64,000 nucleotides of DNA from Aldehydirespirator sp965221185. GTDB taxonomy: Bacteria; Actinomycetota; Acidimicrobiia; Acidimicrobiales; Aldehydirespiratoraceae. The notes beneath the pieces were generated by a model. That model saw nothing but the letters and a program-made list of their open reading frames with translations. It did not search any database and was not told the DNA's origin. Shown here in pieces: positions 26,843 through 35,645 of this stretch (the first letter of the stretch is position 1; the number at the start of each line of letters is the position of its first letter). The translations under genes and the position numbers were made by a program. The DNA is taken from the NCBI GenBank assembly GCA_965221185.1, contig OZ244866.1, forward strand, positions 1,736,001 through 1,800,000, given 5' to 3'.

Positions 26843-27094
26843 CTAGCTACGCGGCCGACGGCGGCTGCGGCCGGGCGGCGACGCCCGCACCCGGTCGGCG
26901 GAGGCCCGCGTTGTCTCGGCGTGGTCGCCCAGACGAGCGGCGAGGCGCGACAGCTCGTCGCCGGCCACCGCGGTCGCCGACGACCTCCTCAGCGCTTCGG
27001 TGAGGCCCGCCGCGGTCTGCGCCACACGGCGCAGACCGGCCACGAGCACGGCCAGCGCGATCACGGTGGCCGCGGCCGGTGCCAGCATCCACAT
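26843..27094 (-). CDS. Small single-span membrane protein of unknown function
   Basis: About 83 residues: one N-terminal hydrophobic helix (MLAPAAATVIALAVLVAGL) followed by a helical region with LTEALRRSS and LSRLAARLGDHAE, probably coiled coil, and a basic tail. It ends 9 bases before the tatA/B start on the same strand and is probably co-transcribed. The start could be ATG 27094 or TTG 27103; neither has a clear ribosome site. Not recognised. Confidence 0.6.
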   Translation of the reverse strand: MWMLAPAAATVIALAVLVAGLRRVAQTAAGLTEALRRSSATAVAGDELSRLAARLGDHAETTRASADRVRASPPGRSRRRPRS

Positions 27095-27152
27095 GGGATG
27101 CAACGCTACTGCGAGCCGTCTAGAGGCCCCTGATCGGCGGGTAGCCGGTCGC

Positions 27153-27902
27153 CTACCCAGCCGCGTCGCATCCGAACCGCGCCAGCACCTCCATCATCCG
27201 GTCGACGTGGTCGCTGTAGACGGCGTCGATGCCGGCGTCGACCAGTTCGGCGATGTGGTGGACCTGCTGCGCGTCCCAACCGAAGGCGAGCACGCCGAAG
27301 CGGTGGTACAGCGTGGTGAGGCCGCCGTTCCAGTCGTCGCGCCGCATGTTCACCGCATCGATTCCGGCCTCGGCGAGGTCGGCGGCATGGCGCTCGGGAC
27401 CCGGGGCACGGAGCCGGTCCAGGCGGGTGGAGTGGACGAGCCTCACCTCCGGCGCGGCCGCCCGCCAGCGGCTCAGCACCCCGGCGTCGTGATGGCAGAC
27501 CCACAGGCGCTCGACCGCGCCGCGGGCCCGGGCGGCCTCGACCACGCCCTCGAAGGCGGCCCGGTCCTTCACGTCGACGCTGAGCGGCAGGTCCGTGCCG
27601 CAGTGCTCGTAGTACTCGACGAGGGTGGGTATGTGGGCCGGCAGACTGGCCCGGGCCAAGCCCGAGATCGAGCGGCCGAGCACCCCGCGGTTGGGCAGCC
27701 CCGGCAGCCTGGCCACCGCGCCGTCGTGGACCAAGACGACCTGGCCGTCGGCGGTGACCCAGGCGTCGGTCTCGATGCCGGTGGCGCCCATGACGCGGGC
27801 CAGAGAGAACGCCTCGAGCGTGTTCTCGCGGGCATGGGCCCTGGCCCCGCGGTGAGCGAACGCGATGGGCGGCACCAGCAAGGCCGCAATGCGGGTACCC
27901 AT
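27153..27902 (-). CDS. Glycerophosphodiester phosphodiesterase family protein
   Basis: A 249-residue TIM-barrel GDPD hydrolysing glycerophosphodiesters. The catalytic pair of His is in FAHRGARAHARENTLEAF and VLVHDGAV, the metal-binding Glu/Asp in GIETDAWVT, and SVDVKD holds a further acid. FGWDAQQVHHIAELVDAGID near the end is typical. No secretion signal is seen, so it is likely cytoplasmic. It lies between lepB and the small membrane gene on the minus strand. Confidence 0.9.
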   Translation of the reverse strand: MGTRIAALLVPPIAFAHRGARAHARENTLEAFSLARVMGATGIETDAWVTADGQVVLVHDGAVARLPGLPNRGVLGRSISGLARASLPAHIPTLVEYYEHCGTDLPLSVDVKDRAAFEGVVEAARARGAVERLWVCHHDAGVLSRWRAAAPEVRLVHSTRLDRLRAPGPERHAADLAEAGIDAVNMRRDDWNGGLTTLYHRFGVLAFGWDAQQVHHIAELVDAGIDAVYSDHVDRMMEVLARFGCDAAG

Positions 27903-27941
27903 CAGGCGCGCATCACTCCCCAGCCCAGCCGCAGACGGCGG

Positions 27942-28709
27942 CTATATGCCACCCACGTCGTTCGGGGGCCACAGCTTCAAGAACGCCCGCCCCACCACGG
28001 TATCGACGTCGACCGGGCCGAAGTAGCGGCCGTCGCGGCTGGCCGGGCGATTGTCGCCCAGCACCAGGATCTTGCCTTCGGGCACTTCGCAGCGATCCGG
28101 TTCGGCCGGGTTGGCACAGCCGGGAATGGGCACCGCGGGGTACGTCGACTCGGCCCGCGCCAGGTATGGCTCCTCCAGCTGAGTACCGTCGATGTACACG
28201 TGGCCGCCCCGGATCTCGACGGTCTCGCCGCCCAGTCCGACGACCCGCTTGATCAAGTCGTCAGCGTCAGCCGACTGGCCCGGCTGGTGGAACACGACCA
28301 CATCGCCCCTGTTGATGTCGTGCATGCGGTAACCGAGCTTGTAGACCACGACCCGGTTGTCGATCATCAGGGTGGGCTCCATCGAACCCGAGGGGATCTC
28401 GAAGACCTCCACCAGGAAGGCCTTGAGCAGCAGGGCCAATGCAAGCGCGCACACGCCCACGACCAGCCATTCGGTCGCCACGCCCCAGGCCCGCCGCGCT
28501 GCACTCGGAGGCGTCTGCCCGGCTTCGTCGTCGAGCGGCTCACCCGGCCGCTCCGGATCCCCCCCGTCTTGGGGGGGTTCCGCGTCCAGCCGACCGCCTC
28601 CGTCCGGCGGGGCCTTCCACTCCAGCGGGAGCTGTGCGTCCGGCGGGCCCGCCTCTGCGGGTGAGGCACCCCCAGAGGCGGTGGGCTGGGCCCCGAGATC
28701 GGCGGTCAC
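27942..28709 (-). CDS. lepB: Signal peptidase I
   Basis: LepB removes signal peptides from exported proteins at the outer face of the membrane. A Pro/Gly-rich cytoplasmic N-terminus of about 75 residues precedes one membrane segment (WLVVGVCALALALLLKAFLV). The Ser nucleophile is Ser109 in PSGSMEPTL and the general-base Lys is Lys154 in LIKRVVGLGGE; GDNRPASRDGRYFG is the conserved box E. GTG 28709 overlaps the pafC stop (GTGA), which couples a secretion gene to the PafBC operon; a longer frame overlaps pafC. Confidence 0.93.
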   Translation of the reverse strand: MTADLGAQPTASGGASPAEAGPPDAQLPLEWKAPPDGGGRLDAEPPQDGGDPERPGEPLDDEAGQTPPSAARRAWGVATEWLVVGVCALALALLLKAFLVEVFEIPSGSMEPTLMIDNRVVVYKLGYRMHDINRGDVVVFHQPGQSADADDLIKRVVGLGGETVEIRGGHVYIDGTQLEEPYLARAESTYPAVPIPGCANPAEPDRCEVPEGKILVLGDNRPASRDGRYFGPVDVDTVVGRAFLKLWPPNDVGGI

Positions 28710-29716
28710 CGCCGGTACCGCTGCAGCATCCGCGCTGCGGTGGTGGCCCGCAGGTCCGGGTCGAGGGCCTGGTCGCAGGCCACCAGCTCCGCCTGCGGGC
28801 CGAGTTGCACCAGAACCCGGGCCAGCCATGACTCGCTCGCCACCGCGAAAACGGCGTCAACTGTGCCGTCGGGCCGCTCTGTGCGCTCTCGCGCCCCGTG
28901 GTAGTCGGCGGCCCACACGGCCTCCGGCGCCAGCCGGATCGTTGCCGTCCGGTCGATGCCGTCCAGGTCGAGGATCGGCTCCGACCCCACCGGCAACTGC
29001 ACGTCGGCCACCGTGTCCGTCACTGTGAGCGTGCGGATCCGCTCGACGCGGAACACGCGCTCGGCACCGGCGCGGTAGCACCAGCCGAACAGATACCACA
29101 CGCCGTCGTGGCTCAGCAGCCGGGCCGGGTCGACGGCCCGGGATGTCATGACGTCGCGGCCCAGCGAGTAGTACTCGATCTCGATCCGGCGCCGTTCAGC
29201 GATGGCGCGGCGAAGCTCGCCGAGCGTGGCCGCGGGGGCATGGCCCAGACACACGTCGACGTGCCCCGCCGCGTCCGCGCCCTCCGATCCCAGCGACAGG
29301 CTCAGCTTGGCCAGAGCCCGGGTGAGCGGGACCGCCTCGGCTTCGTCGCCGGCCCCCTCTTGCACCCGCCCCTCCGACATGTCGAGCACGGTGCGGCCCG
29401 CGGCCAGCAGCCGGGTGGCCTCGTCGCTGGTGAGCCGCATGGGCTGCGAGAACCAGTCCGCGTACTGGATGTCGACGATCTCGTCCTCGATGAAGACGTC
29501 GACCAGGGTGTCGGGGGTGAACGGGTGCACCCCCACGAAGAACAGCCTCCTTGTGAGGTCCTCCAGCAATTGGTCGCGGGGATAGTCGAACCGGGCCGCG
29601 ATGTCGTCCAGGTGGGCACCGCCCTGCTTGACCACCCAGGGGACCACCCCAAGCAGCCGGGCCATCCGCTCGGCCACCGAGAGCCTGACCCCGTTCGCAG
29701 CCGGCACCGATGTCAC
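28706..29716 (-). CDS. pafC: WYL-domain transcriptional regulator PafC
   Basis: PafB and PafC form the activator of the LexA-independent DNA-damage response in actinobacteria. This 336-residue protein has an N-terminal winged-helix-like region (SVAERMARLLGVVPWVVKQG) and a WYL domain with VMTSRAVDPARLLSHDGVWY and FGWCYRAGAERVFRVERI. It follows pafB as in mycobacteria, where pafA, pafB and pafC are an operon. Its stop overlaps the lepB start. The solo element end S1 lies between it and pafB. Confidence 0.9.
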   Translation of the reverse strand: MTSVPAANGVRLSVAERMARLLGVVPWVVKQGGAHLDDIAARFDYPRDQLLEDLTRRLFFVGVHPFTPDTLVDVFIEDEIVDIQYADWFSQPMRLTSDEATRLLAAGRTVLDMSEGRVQEGAGDEAEAVPLTRALAKLSLSLGSEGADAAGHVDVCLGHAPAATLGELRRAIAERRRIEIEYYSLGRDVMTSRAVDPARLLSHDGVWYLFGWCYRAGAERVFRVERIRTLTVTDTVADVQLPVGSEPILDLDGIDRTATIRLAPEAVWAADYHGARERTERPDGTVDAVFAVASESWLARVLVQLGPQAELVACDQALDPDLRATTAARMLQRYRR

Positions 29717-29727
29717 TTCACCACCCT

Positions 29728-29745
29728 AGAGGCCGAGCGGATGGG
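29728..29745 (+). repeat. Solo end of the AGAGGCC element (S1)
   Basis: AGAGGCCGAGCGGATGGG, 17 of 18 bases matching the conserved end, in the 49-base gap between pafB and pafC. No core or opposite end is present. It is oriented opposite to the arrangement of full copies relative to these minus-strand genes. Confidence 0.7.
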
Positions 29746-29765
29746 CAGCGCCCAGCGATCAGGGT

Positions 29766-30692
29766 TCAGGCAAGAGTCTTCAGCCAGTCGACCAGATCGT
29801 CGCGCAGCCACTTGGGCTCAAGCACCTCGGCATGATCGAGGAAGTCCAACACGAACGTCCGCAGCGCGGCGGTGTCCCGCACTTGCAGGGTGAGAACCAC
29901 CGAACCGTCGGAGCGGCGTTCGCCGTCGACTCCGGCCCGGTGGCAGGCCCAGCTGGCCTGGTCGGGGTCAACCAGCACCCGGACCTGCACCGGTTCGCCC
30001 GCGCCGAACTCCCAGGGCTTGACGGTTCGAGGATCGGGCCCCTCCCCCACCGCGTGGGCGGCCGGGCCCAGCTCGGTGACCGGCCCGTCGATGCGGTCCA
30101 CCCGGAAGAGTCGCTCGGTGGACTGCCCGCAGTCCCAACCGGCCAGGTACCAGCGGCCCCGGTGAAACGACAGGCGCCAAGGCTCGATGTGGCGCTTGGC
30201 GTTCCGGTACACGAACTGAACCGCTCGGCGTCCGATTGCGGCCACCACCAACTTCGACAGCGGCTCGTGGAAGGGCACTTCGTCCACCGCAGCCACCGCC
30301 GCGATCGACTCGACCGCCCCCCCAGAGCCGCCTTGGGCACCACCGAGCCGGGCCAGCCCCGTGCCCGCGCCGCCTTCGAGGCGCACCAGGTTGGTGGCCA
30401 GATGGAGCGCGGCCAACTCGTCGGGATCGAAGCGCACATCGCGCCCGGCGTACGCCGCGGCCGGGATGCGGTAGCCCTCCACGGGCGGGTCCAAGCGGTA
30501 GAGGGTGGTCACCTCGATGGGCATGCCCATCGTCCTCAAATCAGCCTTGTCGCGCTCGAACATGCGCCTGAAGGCGGTCAAGTCCTCCGAGTAGGCGCCG
30601 GCCATCCGGGCGCGCAGCTCGCTCGCGCTCAGCGGCCGCGGCGTGTGCAGCAGCGCCGCGGTGAGGTTCAGGAGCCGTTCGAGCTTGTCCAT
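29766..30692 (-). CDS. pafB: WYL-domain transcriptional regulator PafB
   Basis: 308 residues: an N-terminal winged helix-turn-helix (MDKLERLLNLTAALLHTPRP, RMFERDKADLRTMGMPIEV) and a WYL domain (RHIEPWRLSFHRGRWYLAGW, then STERLFRVDRIDGPV). The pair PafB/PafC senses DNA damage and induces repair genes. It lies 82 bases after pafA and 49 bases before pafC, keeping the mycobacterial order. Confidence 0.92.
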   Translation of the reverse strand: MDKLERLLNLTAALLHTPRPLSASELRARMAGAYSEDLTAFRRMFERDKADLRTMGMPIEVTTLYRLDPPVEGYRIPAAAYAGRDVRFDPDELAALHLATNLVRLEGGAGTGLARLGGAQGGSGGAVESIAAVAAVDEVPFHEPLSKLVVAAIGRRAVQFVYRNAKRHIEPWRLSFHRGRWYLAGWDCGQSTERLFRVDRIDGPVTELGPAAHAVGEGPDPRTVKPWEFGAGEPVQVRVLVDPDQASWACHRAGVDGERRSDGSVVLTLQVRDTAALRTFVLDFLDHAEVLEPKWLRDDLVDWLKTLA

Positions 30693-30774
30693 TTGCGGGC
30701 GGCTACACCACCGACATTCGCCTTGTAGATGGCCACGACCTGTGGGCTAGGCGGCCACGCTACCGGGACAGCGC

Positions 30775-32133
30775 CTACAGGGAGGCGATCAGCTTCTCCA
30801 CCCGCTCGTCGTGGGACTTGAACGGATCCTTGCACAGCACGGTGCGCTGGGACTGGTCGTTGAGTTTCAGGTGCACCCAGTCGACGGTGTAGTCGCGCCT
30901 TCGCTCCTTGGCCCGGCGGATGAACTCACCCCGGAGGCGGGCCCGGGTGGTGGCGGGCGGGTGCTCGACGGCGTGCTGGATCTCGGCGTCGGTAACGAGG
31001 GTCTCCACCATCCTGCGCCGCTGCATGTGGTAGTAGAGGCCGCGGTTGCGGCTCACGTCGTGGTACTGGAGGTCGACGAGCGCAACCCGGGGGTCGGCCA
31101 GGTCCAGGCTGTGGCGGGCGCGGTAAGCCTCCACCAGATGATGCTTGATGACCCAGTCGATCTCGCGGTCGAGTTGCAGCGGGTCTTCCTCAATGGCGGT
31201 CAGGCAGTACTCCCACATGGTGAGCGCCTTCTTCTCCTCGTCGGAGAGGTCGTGGTGCTCGGCGTAGCGCATGGCCCGGTTGAGGTACTCCGACTGGATC
31301 TCGAGCGCGCTGACCTCGCGCCCGGTGGCGAGGCGCACACGCCGCCGGCAGGTGGTGTCGTGGCTGATCTCGCGGATGGCCCTGATCGGGTTCTCCAGGG
31401 TCATGTCCCGCAGCACGACCCGGGGGTCCTCCAGCATCCGCAGCATCAGCGCGCATGTGCCGACCTTGAGGAACGTCGTGTACTCGCTCATGTTGGAGTC
31501 GCCCACGATCACGTGCAGGCGGCGGAAGCGCTCCGCGTCGGCGTGGGGCTCGTCGCGGGTGTTGATGATCGGGCGCGACCGGGTGGTGGCCGACGACACG
31601 CCCTCCCAGATGTGCTCGGCCCGCTGGCTGATGCAGTACATGGCGCCCCGGGCGGTCTGCAGCACCTTGCCGGCCCCCGCGAATATCTGGCGGCTGACCA
31701 GGAACGGGATCAGCACCTCGGCATAGTCGCTGAGGTCGTCGCGGCGGCTGGTGAGGTAGTTCTCGTGGCAGCCGTAGCTGTTGCCCGCAGAGTCGGTGTT
31801 GTTCTTGAACAGGAAGACGTCGCCTTTGATGCCCTCCTCGGCCAGGCGGTCCTCGGCGTCACCCAGCAGCTTCTCGACGATGCGCTCCCCTGCCTTGTCG
31901 TGCACCACTAGGTCGTGGGCCGAGTCGCACTCCGGGGTGGCGTACTCGGGATGGCTGCCCACGTCGAGGTACAGCCGCGAGCCGTTGCCGAGGAACACGT
32001 TGCTGCTGCGGCCCCAGGAGACGACCTTGCGGAACAGGTACCGGGCCACCTCGTCGGGGCTGAGGCGGCGCTGGCCCCGCAGCGTGCAGGTGACGCCGTA
32101 CTCATTCTCGATGCCGAAGATGCGCCGCTGCAC
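30775..32133 (-). CDS. pafA: Pup--protein ligase PafA
   Basis: PafA attaches the C-terminal glutamate of Pup to substrate lysines, using ATP. The glutamine-synthetase-like motifs include RRIFGIENEYGVTCT, FLFKNNTDSAGNSYGCHENYL, RPIINTRDEPHADAERFRRL and VGDSNMSEYTTFLKVGTCAL. 452 residues, the family length. GTG 32133 gives the standard N-terminus; the frame continues upstream to 32256 into dispersed element E5, and that extension is repeat-derived. It lacks the Dop-specific loop, which separates it from the Dop paralogue at 34091. Confidence 0.97.
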   Translation of the reverse strand: MQRRIFGIENEYGVTCTLRGQRRLSPDEVARYLFRKVVSWGRSSNVFLGNGSRLYLDVGSHPEYATPECDSAHDLVVHDKAGERIVEKLLGDAEDRLAEEGIKGDVFLFKNNTDSAGNSYGCHENYLTSRRDDLSDYAEVLIPFLVSRQIFAGAGKVLQTARGAMYCISQRAEHIWEGVSSATTRSRPIINTRDEPHADAERFRRLHVIVGDSNMSEYTTFLKVGTCALMLRMLEDPRVVLRDMTLENPIRAIREISHDTTCRRRVRLATGREVSALEIQSEYLNRAMRYAEHHDLSDEEKKALTMWEYCLTAIEEDPLQLDREIDWVIKHHLVEAYRARHSLDLADPRVALVDLQYHDVSRNRGLYYHMQRRRMVETLVTDAEIQHAVEHPPATTRARLRGEFIRRAKERRRDYTVDWVHLKLNDQSQRTVLCKDPFKSHDERVEKLIASL

Positions 32134-32185
32134 CCCGCCACCGTACCGCTCACCGCCCCGCCACAGCGGATCGGCCCAGGTCGCA

Positions 32186-32331
32186 GCTAGCGCGAATAGG
32201 TGTTGAGCGCCTCGCGGTGCGCGGTTGTTTCTCCCGCTCTTGTTCGCTTCGCTCACGGGCCGCTCGGGCCACGGCCTCGCTCAACACCCCGCGAGATTCT
32301 TCATGAACTGCGGTCTCTCCGCTCGGCCTCT
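32186..32331 (+). repeat. AGAGGCC element copy E5
   Basis: Fills the gap between prcA and pafA, both minus strand. The core (CCCGCTC through GCCTCGCT) is at 32233-32280. The end next to prcA, inverted, reads AGAGGCCGAGCGGAGAGA and begins 4 bases after the prcA stop; the other end is degenerate. Within this copy GGTGTTGAGCG and CGCTCAACACC form a perfect 11-base inverted repeat, not conserved in other copies. Confidence 0.85.
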
Positions 32332-32334
32332 TGG

Positions 32335-33024
32335 CTAGGCCTCCAGGATGGTGGCTACCTCTTCGTCGCTGAGACGGCGGAAGGCCCGGCGGCCGCTGGC
32401 CCGGTCGAGCACCGCGGCTTCGAGGCTCTCTGCGCTGAGGGTCCGGTCGGGGCCGGCGAGGGTCGCCACCGCGGCCCGCACCCCGTCGGCAAGCGAGCGC
32501 GGCGAGTCGGGCAGCGCGGCGGCGAAGCGCTCCGAAATCTCCTCGGTCTCGCCGCCGAGCACCACCCAGTCGTCCTCGTCGGCCACGGTGCCGTCATAGA
32601 GGATGTGGAACAGCTGGTCGCTTCGGCCGTCGGCGTCCAGGCCGATCTCGGCCACCAAGATCTCCACCTCCATCGGCTTGATCTCATGGGTGAAGACCTG
32701 CCCGAGGCTCTGGGCGTAGGCGTTGGCCAGGCTGCGGGCGTCCACGTCCTCGCGGCTGAAGGCGAAGCCCTTCAGGTCGGCGTGGCGCACCCCGGCGATG
32801 CGGAGCTGGTCGAACTCGTTGTAGCGGCCCACCCCTGCGAAGGCGATGCGGTCGTAGATCTCGCTCACCTTGCGCAGCGTGCTGGAGGTGTTCTCGGCCA
32901 CGATTGCGATGCCGCCGCGGTAGAGGAAGGCGACCAGGCTCCGGCCCCGGGCGATGCCCTTGCGGGCATAGTCGGACCGATCCTTCATCACCTGCTCCGG
33001 TGGCGTGTAGAAGGGCATGGTCAT
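32335..33024 (-). CDS. prcA: Proteasome subunit alpha
   Basis: PrcA forms the outer rings of the 20S proteasome. MPFYTPPEQVMKDRSDYARK is the gate-forming N-terminus characteristic of actinobacterial alpha subunits; RGRSLVAFLYRGGIAIVAEN, KVSEIYDRIAFAGVGRYNEF and EVEILVAEIG follow. 229 residues, without the catalytic Thr. ATG 33024 overlaps the prcB stop by 4 bases; a second ATG lies two codons downstream. The stop is directly followed by element E5. Confidence 0.97.
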   Translation of the reverse strand: MTMPFYTPPEQVMKDRSDYARKGIARGRSLVAFLYRGGIAIVAENTSSTLRKVSEIYDRIAFAGVGRYNEFDQLRIAGVRHADLKGFAFSREDVDARSLANAYAQSLGQVFTHEIKPMEVEILVAEIGLDADGRSDQLFHILYDGTVADEDDWVVLGGETEEISERFAAALPDSPRSLADGVRAAVATLAGPDRTLSAESLEAAVLDRASGRRAFRRLSDEEVATILEA

Positions 33025-33854
33025 GAATCACCACCCCCTTGGGTGCCCCGCCGGCTGCGGTGGCGGCGTAGCAGCCGCTCGGTGCGCCGCCGCAACTCGG
33101 CGTCGTCGAGGCGCTCATAGCCGTCGGCGTTTATCACCGCCACCACCGGGAACACGTCGCGCACCGGGTCCGGGCCGGCAGTGGCCGAATCGGCGTCGGA
33201 GGCGACGTACAGCGCGTCCAGCACCAGGTCGGTGGCCGCGGCTCTCGCCATCGACGGACGGAACCCCAGCTTCACCACCGTGTCGGCGTGCAGCGAGCCC
33301 GAGCCGGTGGCCGCGTGGTCGCGCTCCTCGTAGCGTCCGCCGGTGACGTCGTACTCGAAGATCCGGCCCTTGGAGGCCGCGGTGTCGAAGCCCGCGAATA
33401 TGGGCACCACCACTAGGCCCTGCATGGCCGCGGGCAGGTTGGCCCTCACCATCTGGCCCAGCTGGTTGGCCTTGCCCTCGAGGCTTATCGGCGTGCCCTC
33501 CACCTTCTCGTAGTGCTCGAGCTGGAGCTGGAACAGTCGCACCATCTCGGTGGAGGGGCCGGCCGCGCCGGCGATGGCCACCCCCGAGTGGCGGTCGGCC
33601 GGGAACACCTTCTCGATTCGGTGGTTGCTGATCAGATGCCCCGCGGTGGCCCGCCGGTCACCGGCCAGCACCACGCCGGAGTTGTAGCGGACAGCCACGC
33701 AGGTGGTGCCGTGGGGGATCTCCATCGCCGGCACCGCCCCCAAGCGCTCGGCGGCGGCGACCGGAGCAGCCTCGGATCCGGAGCTGGTGCGGCGCAGCAG
33801 CGCGGCGAAGTTCGGGCCGGGATCGTCGTTCGGTCCGAAGCGGGGCAGGATCAC
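33021..33854 (-). CDS. prcB: Proteasome subunit beta
   Basis: PrcB is the threonine protease of the 20S proteasome inner rings. A 49-residue propeptide ends EIPHG, and maturation before the next Thr (residue 50, TTCVAVRYNSGVVLAGDRRA) would expose the nucleophile. Lys/Asp partners lie in GDRRATAG and HRIEKVF; GSGSLHADTVVKLG is typical. GTG 33854 overlaps the pup stop (GTGA) and the stop overlaps prcA, so pup, prcB and prcA are coupled. The longer upstream frame is a shadow over pup and dop. Confidence 0.97.
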   Translation of the reverse strand: MILPRFGPNDDPGPNFAALLRRTSSGSEAAPVAAAERLGAVPAMEIPHGTTCVAVRYNSGVVLAGDRRATAGHLISNHRIEKVFPADRHSGVAIAGAAGPSTEMVRLFQLQLEHYEKVEGTPISLEGKANQLGQMVRANLPAAMQGLVVVPIFAGFDTAASKGRIFEYDVTGGRYEERDHAATGSGSLHADTVVKLGFRPSMARAAATDLVLDALYVASDADSATAGPDPVRDVFPVVAVINADGYERLDDAELRRRTERLLRRHRSRRGTQGGGDS

Positions 33855-34045
33855 TCGCCGCCCTTTTGGATGTAGCTCTTCACGAAGTCCTCCGCGTTGG
33901 TCTCCAGCACCTCGTCGATCTCGTCGAGCAGGTCGTCGAGCTGGGCCTTGATATCGGAGCCCCGCTCGGACGAGGGCGGCGACTCCTCCACCGACTGCTC
34001 GCGAGGTGTCGGCGCCGGCTTGCGGATCTGCTCTCGTTCGGCCAC
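33851..34045 (-). CDS. pup: Prokaryotic ubiquitin-like protein Pup
   Basis: 64 residues. Pup is the disordered tag attached to doomed proteins. The C-terminal region DLLDEIDEVLETNAEDFVKS is the helix that binds the coiled coil of the proteasomal ATPase, and the last residues are QKGGE. Ending in Glu rather than Gln, it can be ligated by PafA directly, without deamidation. The GTG start has GGGAGG 7 bases upstream. It lies between dop and prcB with overlapping translation into prcB. Confidence 0.97.
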   Translation of the reverse strand: MAEREQIRKPAPTPREQSVEESPPSSERGSDIKAQLDDLLDEIDEVLETNAEDFVKSYIQKGGE

Positions 34046-34090
34046 TGGGTTCCTCCCGGTTCGGCTGTACTGAAGTGGTCTGACAGGAGG

Positions 34091-35608
34091 TTAGGCGCCC
34101 GCAGACCCCAAGCGGCGCAGGAGCTCCATGGCGGAGCCGCACTCGTCGAACATGGCGCCCACATGGGCGACGGTTCCCCGCGTCGGCTCGGTCATCGAGA
34201 CCCGCCGCAGCGAGCCCTCGCCCACGTCGAAGACGATCGAGTCCCAGTTGGCCGCCACCACCTCGGCCGCGAACTTCTGAAGGCAGCGGCCCCTGAAGAA
34301 GGCCCGGGTATCGGGTGGGGGCTCGGTCATGGCCGCGGTGGCCGCGTCCTCGTCCACCAGCGTCTCGAGCCCCGCCCGGGCAGCCAGGGACCGGTCCGGG
34401 CGCAGGTCGTGATACTGGATGTCGAGAGCCCGCAGCCGGGCGTCCTGGAAGTCGAGGCGATGGCGGTCTCTGAATCCCTCCAGCAGCCTCAGCTTGGCCA
34501 CCCAGTCGATCTGGCCAGCCAGCCCGGCCGGATCGCGCTCCAGGCCGCCGAGCACCTCCTCCCAGCGGTCCAGCACTTGGTGCGCGACCTCCCCGCCGAC
34601 TGCGTCGGTGCCCCGCTGCTCGATGTAGGCGCGGGCCGCGGCCAGCAGCTCCCACTGCACTTCCACCGCAGTGATGGTGGTGCCGTCGGCGAGCTCCAGA
34701 GACTTGCGCAGCGACAGGTCGCGGCTCACCTGGCGCAGCGCGGCCACCGGCGTCGCGAACCGGAACTCGCGGGGCACGGCGTCGTCCTCGGTCATGGCCA
34801 TGACCAGCGCGGTCGTGCCGACCTTGAGAAAAGTTGCGACCTGCGACATGTTGGCGTCGCCCACGATCACGTGCAGGCGCCGGTACTTGGCCGCATCGGC
34901 GTGGGGCTCGTCGCGGGTGTTGACGATGGGACGCTTGAGGGTGGTCTCCAGGCCGACCTCCTCCTCGATGAAGTCGGCCCGCTGGGACAGCTGGTAACCG
35001 GCCTCGTCCAGGCGCATCCCCGAGGTCTCGGCGCCCATCTTGCCGGCCCCGGTGAAGATCTGGCGGGTCACGAAGTGCGCGGTGGCGTGGGTGACGATGC
35101 GCGAGAACGGCACGGCCCGGCTCACCAGGTAGTTCTCGTGGCAGCCGTAGCTGTTGCCCTTGCCGTCGGAGTTGTTCTTGTAGACGACGATCTCCTCGCC
35201 CGGCGGCAGCAGCATCCGGACCGCCTCCATCGAGCGGGCCGCAATCAGATCGGCGGCCCGGTCATAGAGCACCGCCGAGCGGGCGTCGGCGCACTCGGGG
35301 GTGGACAGCTCCGGGTGGGCGTGGTCCACGTAGTAGCGAGCGCCGTTGGTGAGCACCGCGTTCACCAGATGGGTCTCGATCTCCGGCGCGAGCGATCCCC
35401 CGGGCCCGCCGCCGCGGGCGTCGTTGCCCGGGGTCTCGTCGGTGAAGTCCCAGCCCACCGCGGCCCGGCCCGGCTCGATCGCCTGCCCGTGGGCGATCAG
35501 GTAGGCGTTGATCAGCAGCGACGACGCCGAGATCGGGTTGGGCTCGGAGGCTCCCCGATGGACGATGCCGTACTCGGTCTCGAGGCCGAGCGTCTTGGGT
35601 ACAGCCAC
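34091..35608 (-). CDS. dop: Depupylase/deamidase Dop
   Basis: Dop hydrolyses the Pup-lysine isopeptide bond and, where Pup ends in Gln, deamidates it. MAVPKTLGLETEYGIVHRG is the family N-terminus and the Dop-specific loop is visible as WDFTDETPGNDARGG (about residues 53-67), absent from PafA. KNNSDGKGNSYGCHENYLVS and RPIVNTRDEPHADAAKYRRL match the ligase fold. 505 residues. Because Pup here already ends in Glu, the expected role is depupylation. pup follows after 45 bases. Confidence 0.97.
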   Translation of the reverse strand: MAVPKTLGLETEYGIVHRGASEPNPISASSLLINAYLIAHGQAIEPGRAAVGWDFTDETPGNDARGGGPGGSLAPEIETHLVNAVLTNGARYYVDHAHPELSTPECADARSAVLYDRAADLIAARSMEAVRMLLPPGEEIVVYKNNSDGKGNSYGCHENYLVSRAVPFSRIVTHATAHFVTRQIFTGAGKMGAETSGMRLDEAGYQLSQRADFIEEEVGLETTLKRPIVNTRDEPHADAAKYRRLHVIVGDANMSQVATFLKVGTTALVMAMTEDDAVPREFRFATPVAALRQVSRDLSLRKSLELADGTTITAVEVQWELLAAARAYIEQRGTDAVGGEVAHQVLDRWEEVLGGLERDPAGLAGQIDWVAKLRLLEGFRDRHRLDFQDARLRALDIQYHDLRPDRSLAARAGLETLVDEDAATAAMTEPPPDTRAFFRGRCLQKFAAEVVAANWDSIVFDVGEGSLRRVSMTEPTRGTVAHVGAMFDECGSAMELLRRLGSAGA

Positions 35609-35645
35609 GGAGCCGGACGCTACCCGGTGTCGCCGCGGGTGGGGG

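Noticed and set aside
27118..27145. Further solo element end near the GDPD gene
   Set aside because: Only AGAGGCC matches clearly; the rest differs, so chance is likely.
32186..32331. Conserved inner hairpin of the element
   Set aside because: The perfect 11-base inner inverted repeat of E5 is not kept in E1, E3, E6 or E7, so it is not claimed as a family feature.
33855..34655. Long N-terminal extension of PrcB
   Set aside because: It overlaps pup and dop in another frame; GTG 33854 overlaps the pup stop and gives a normal propeptide.
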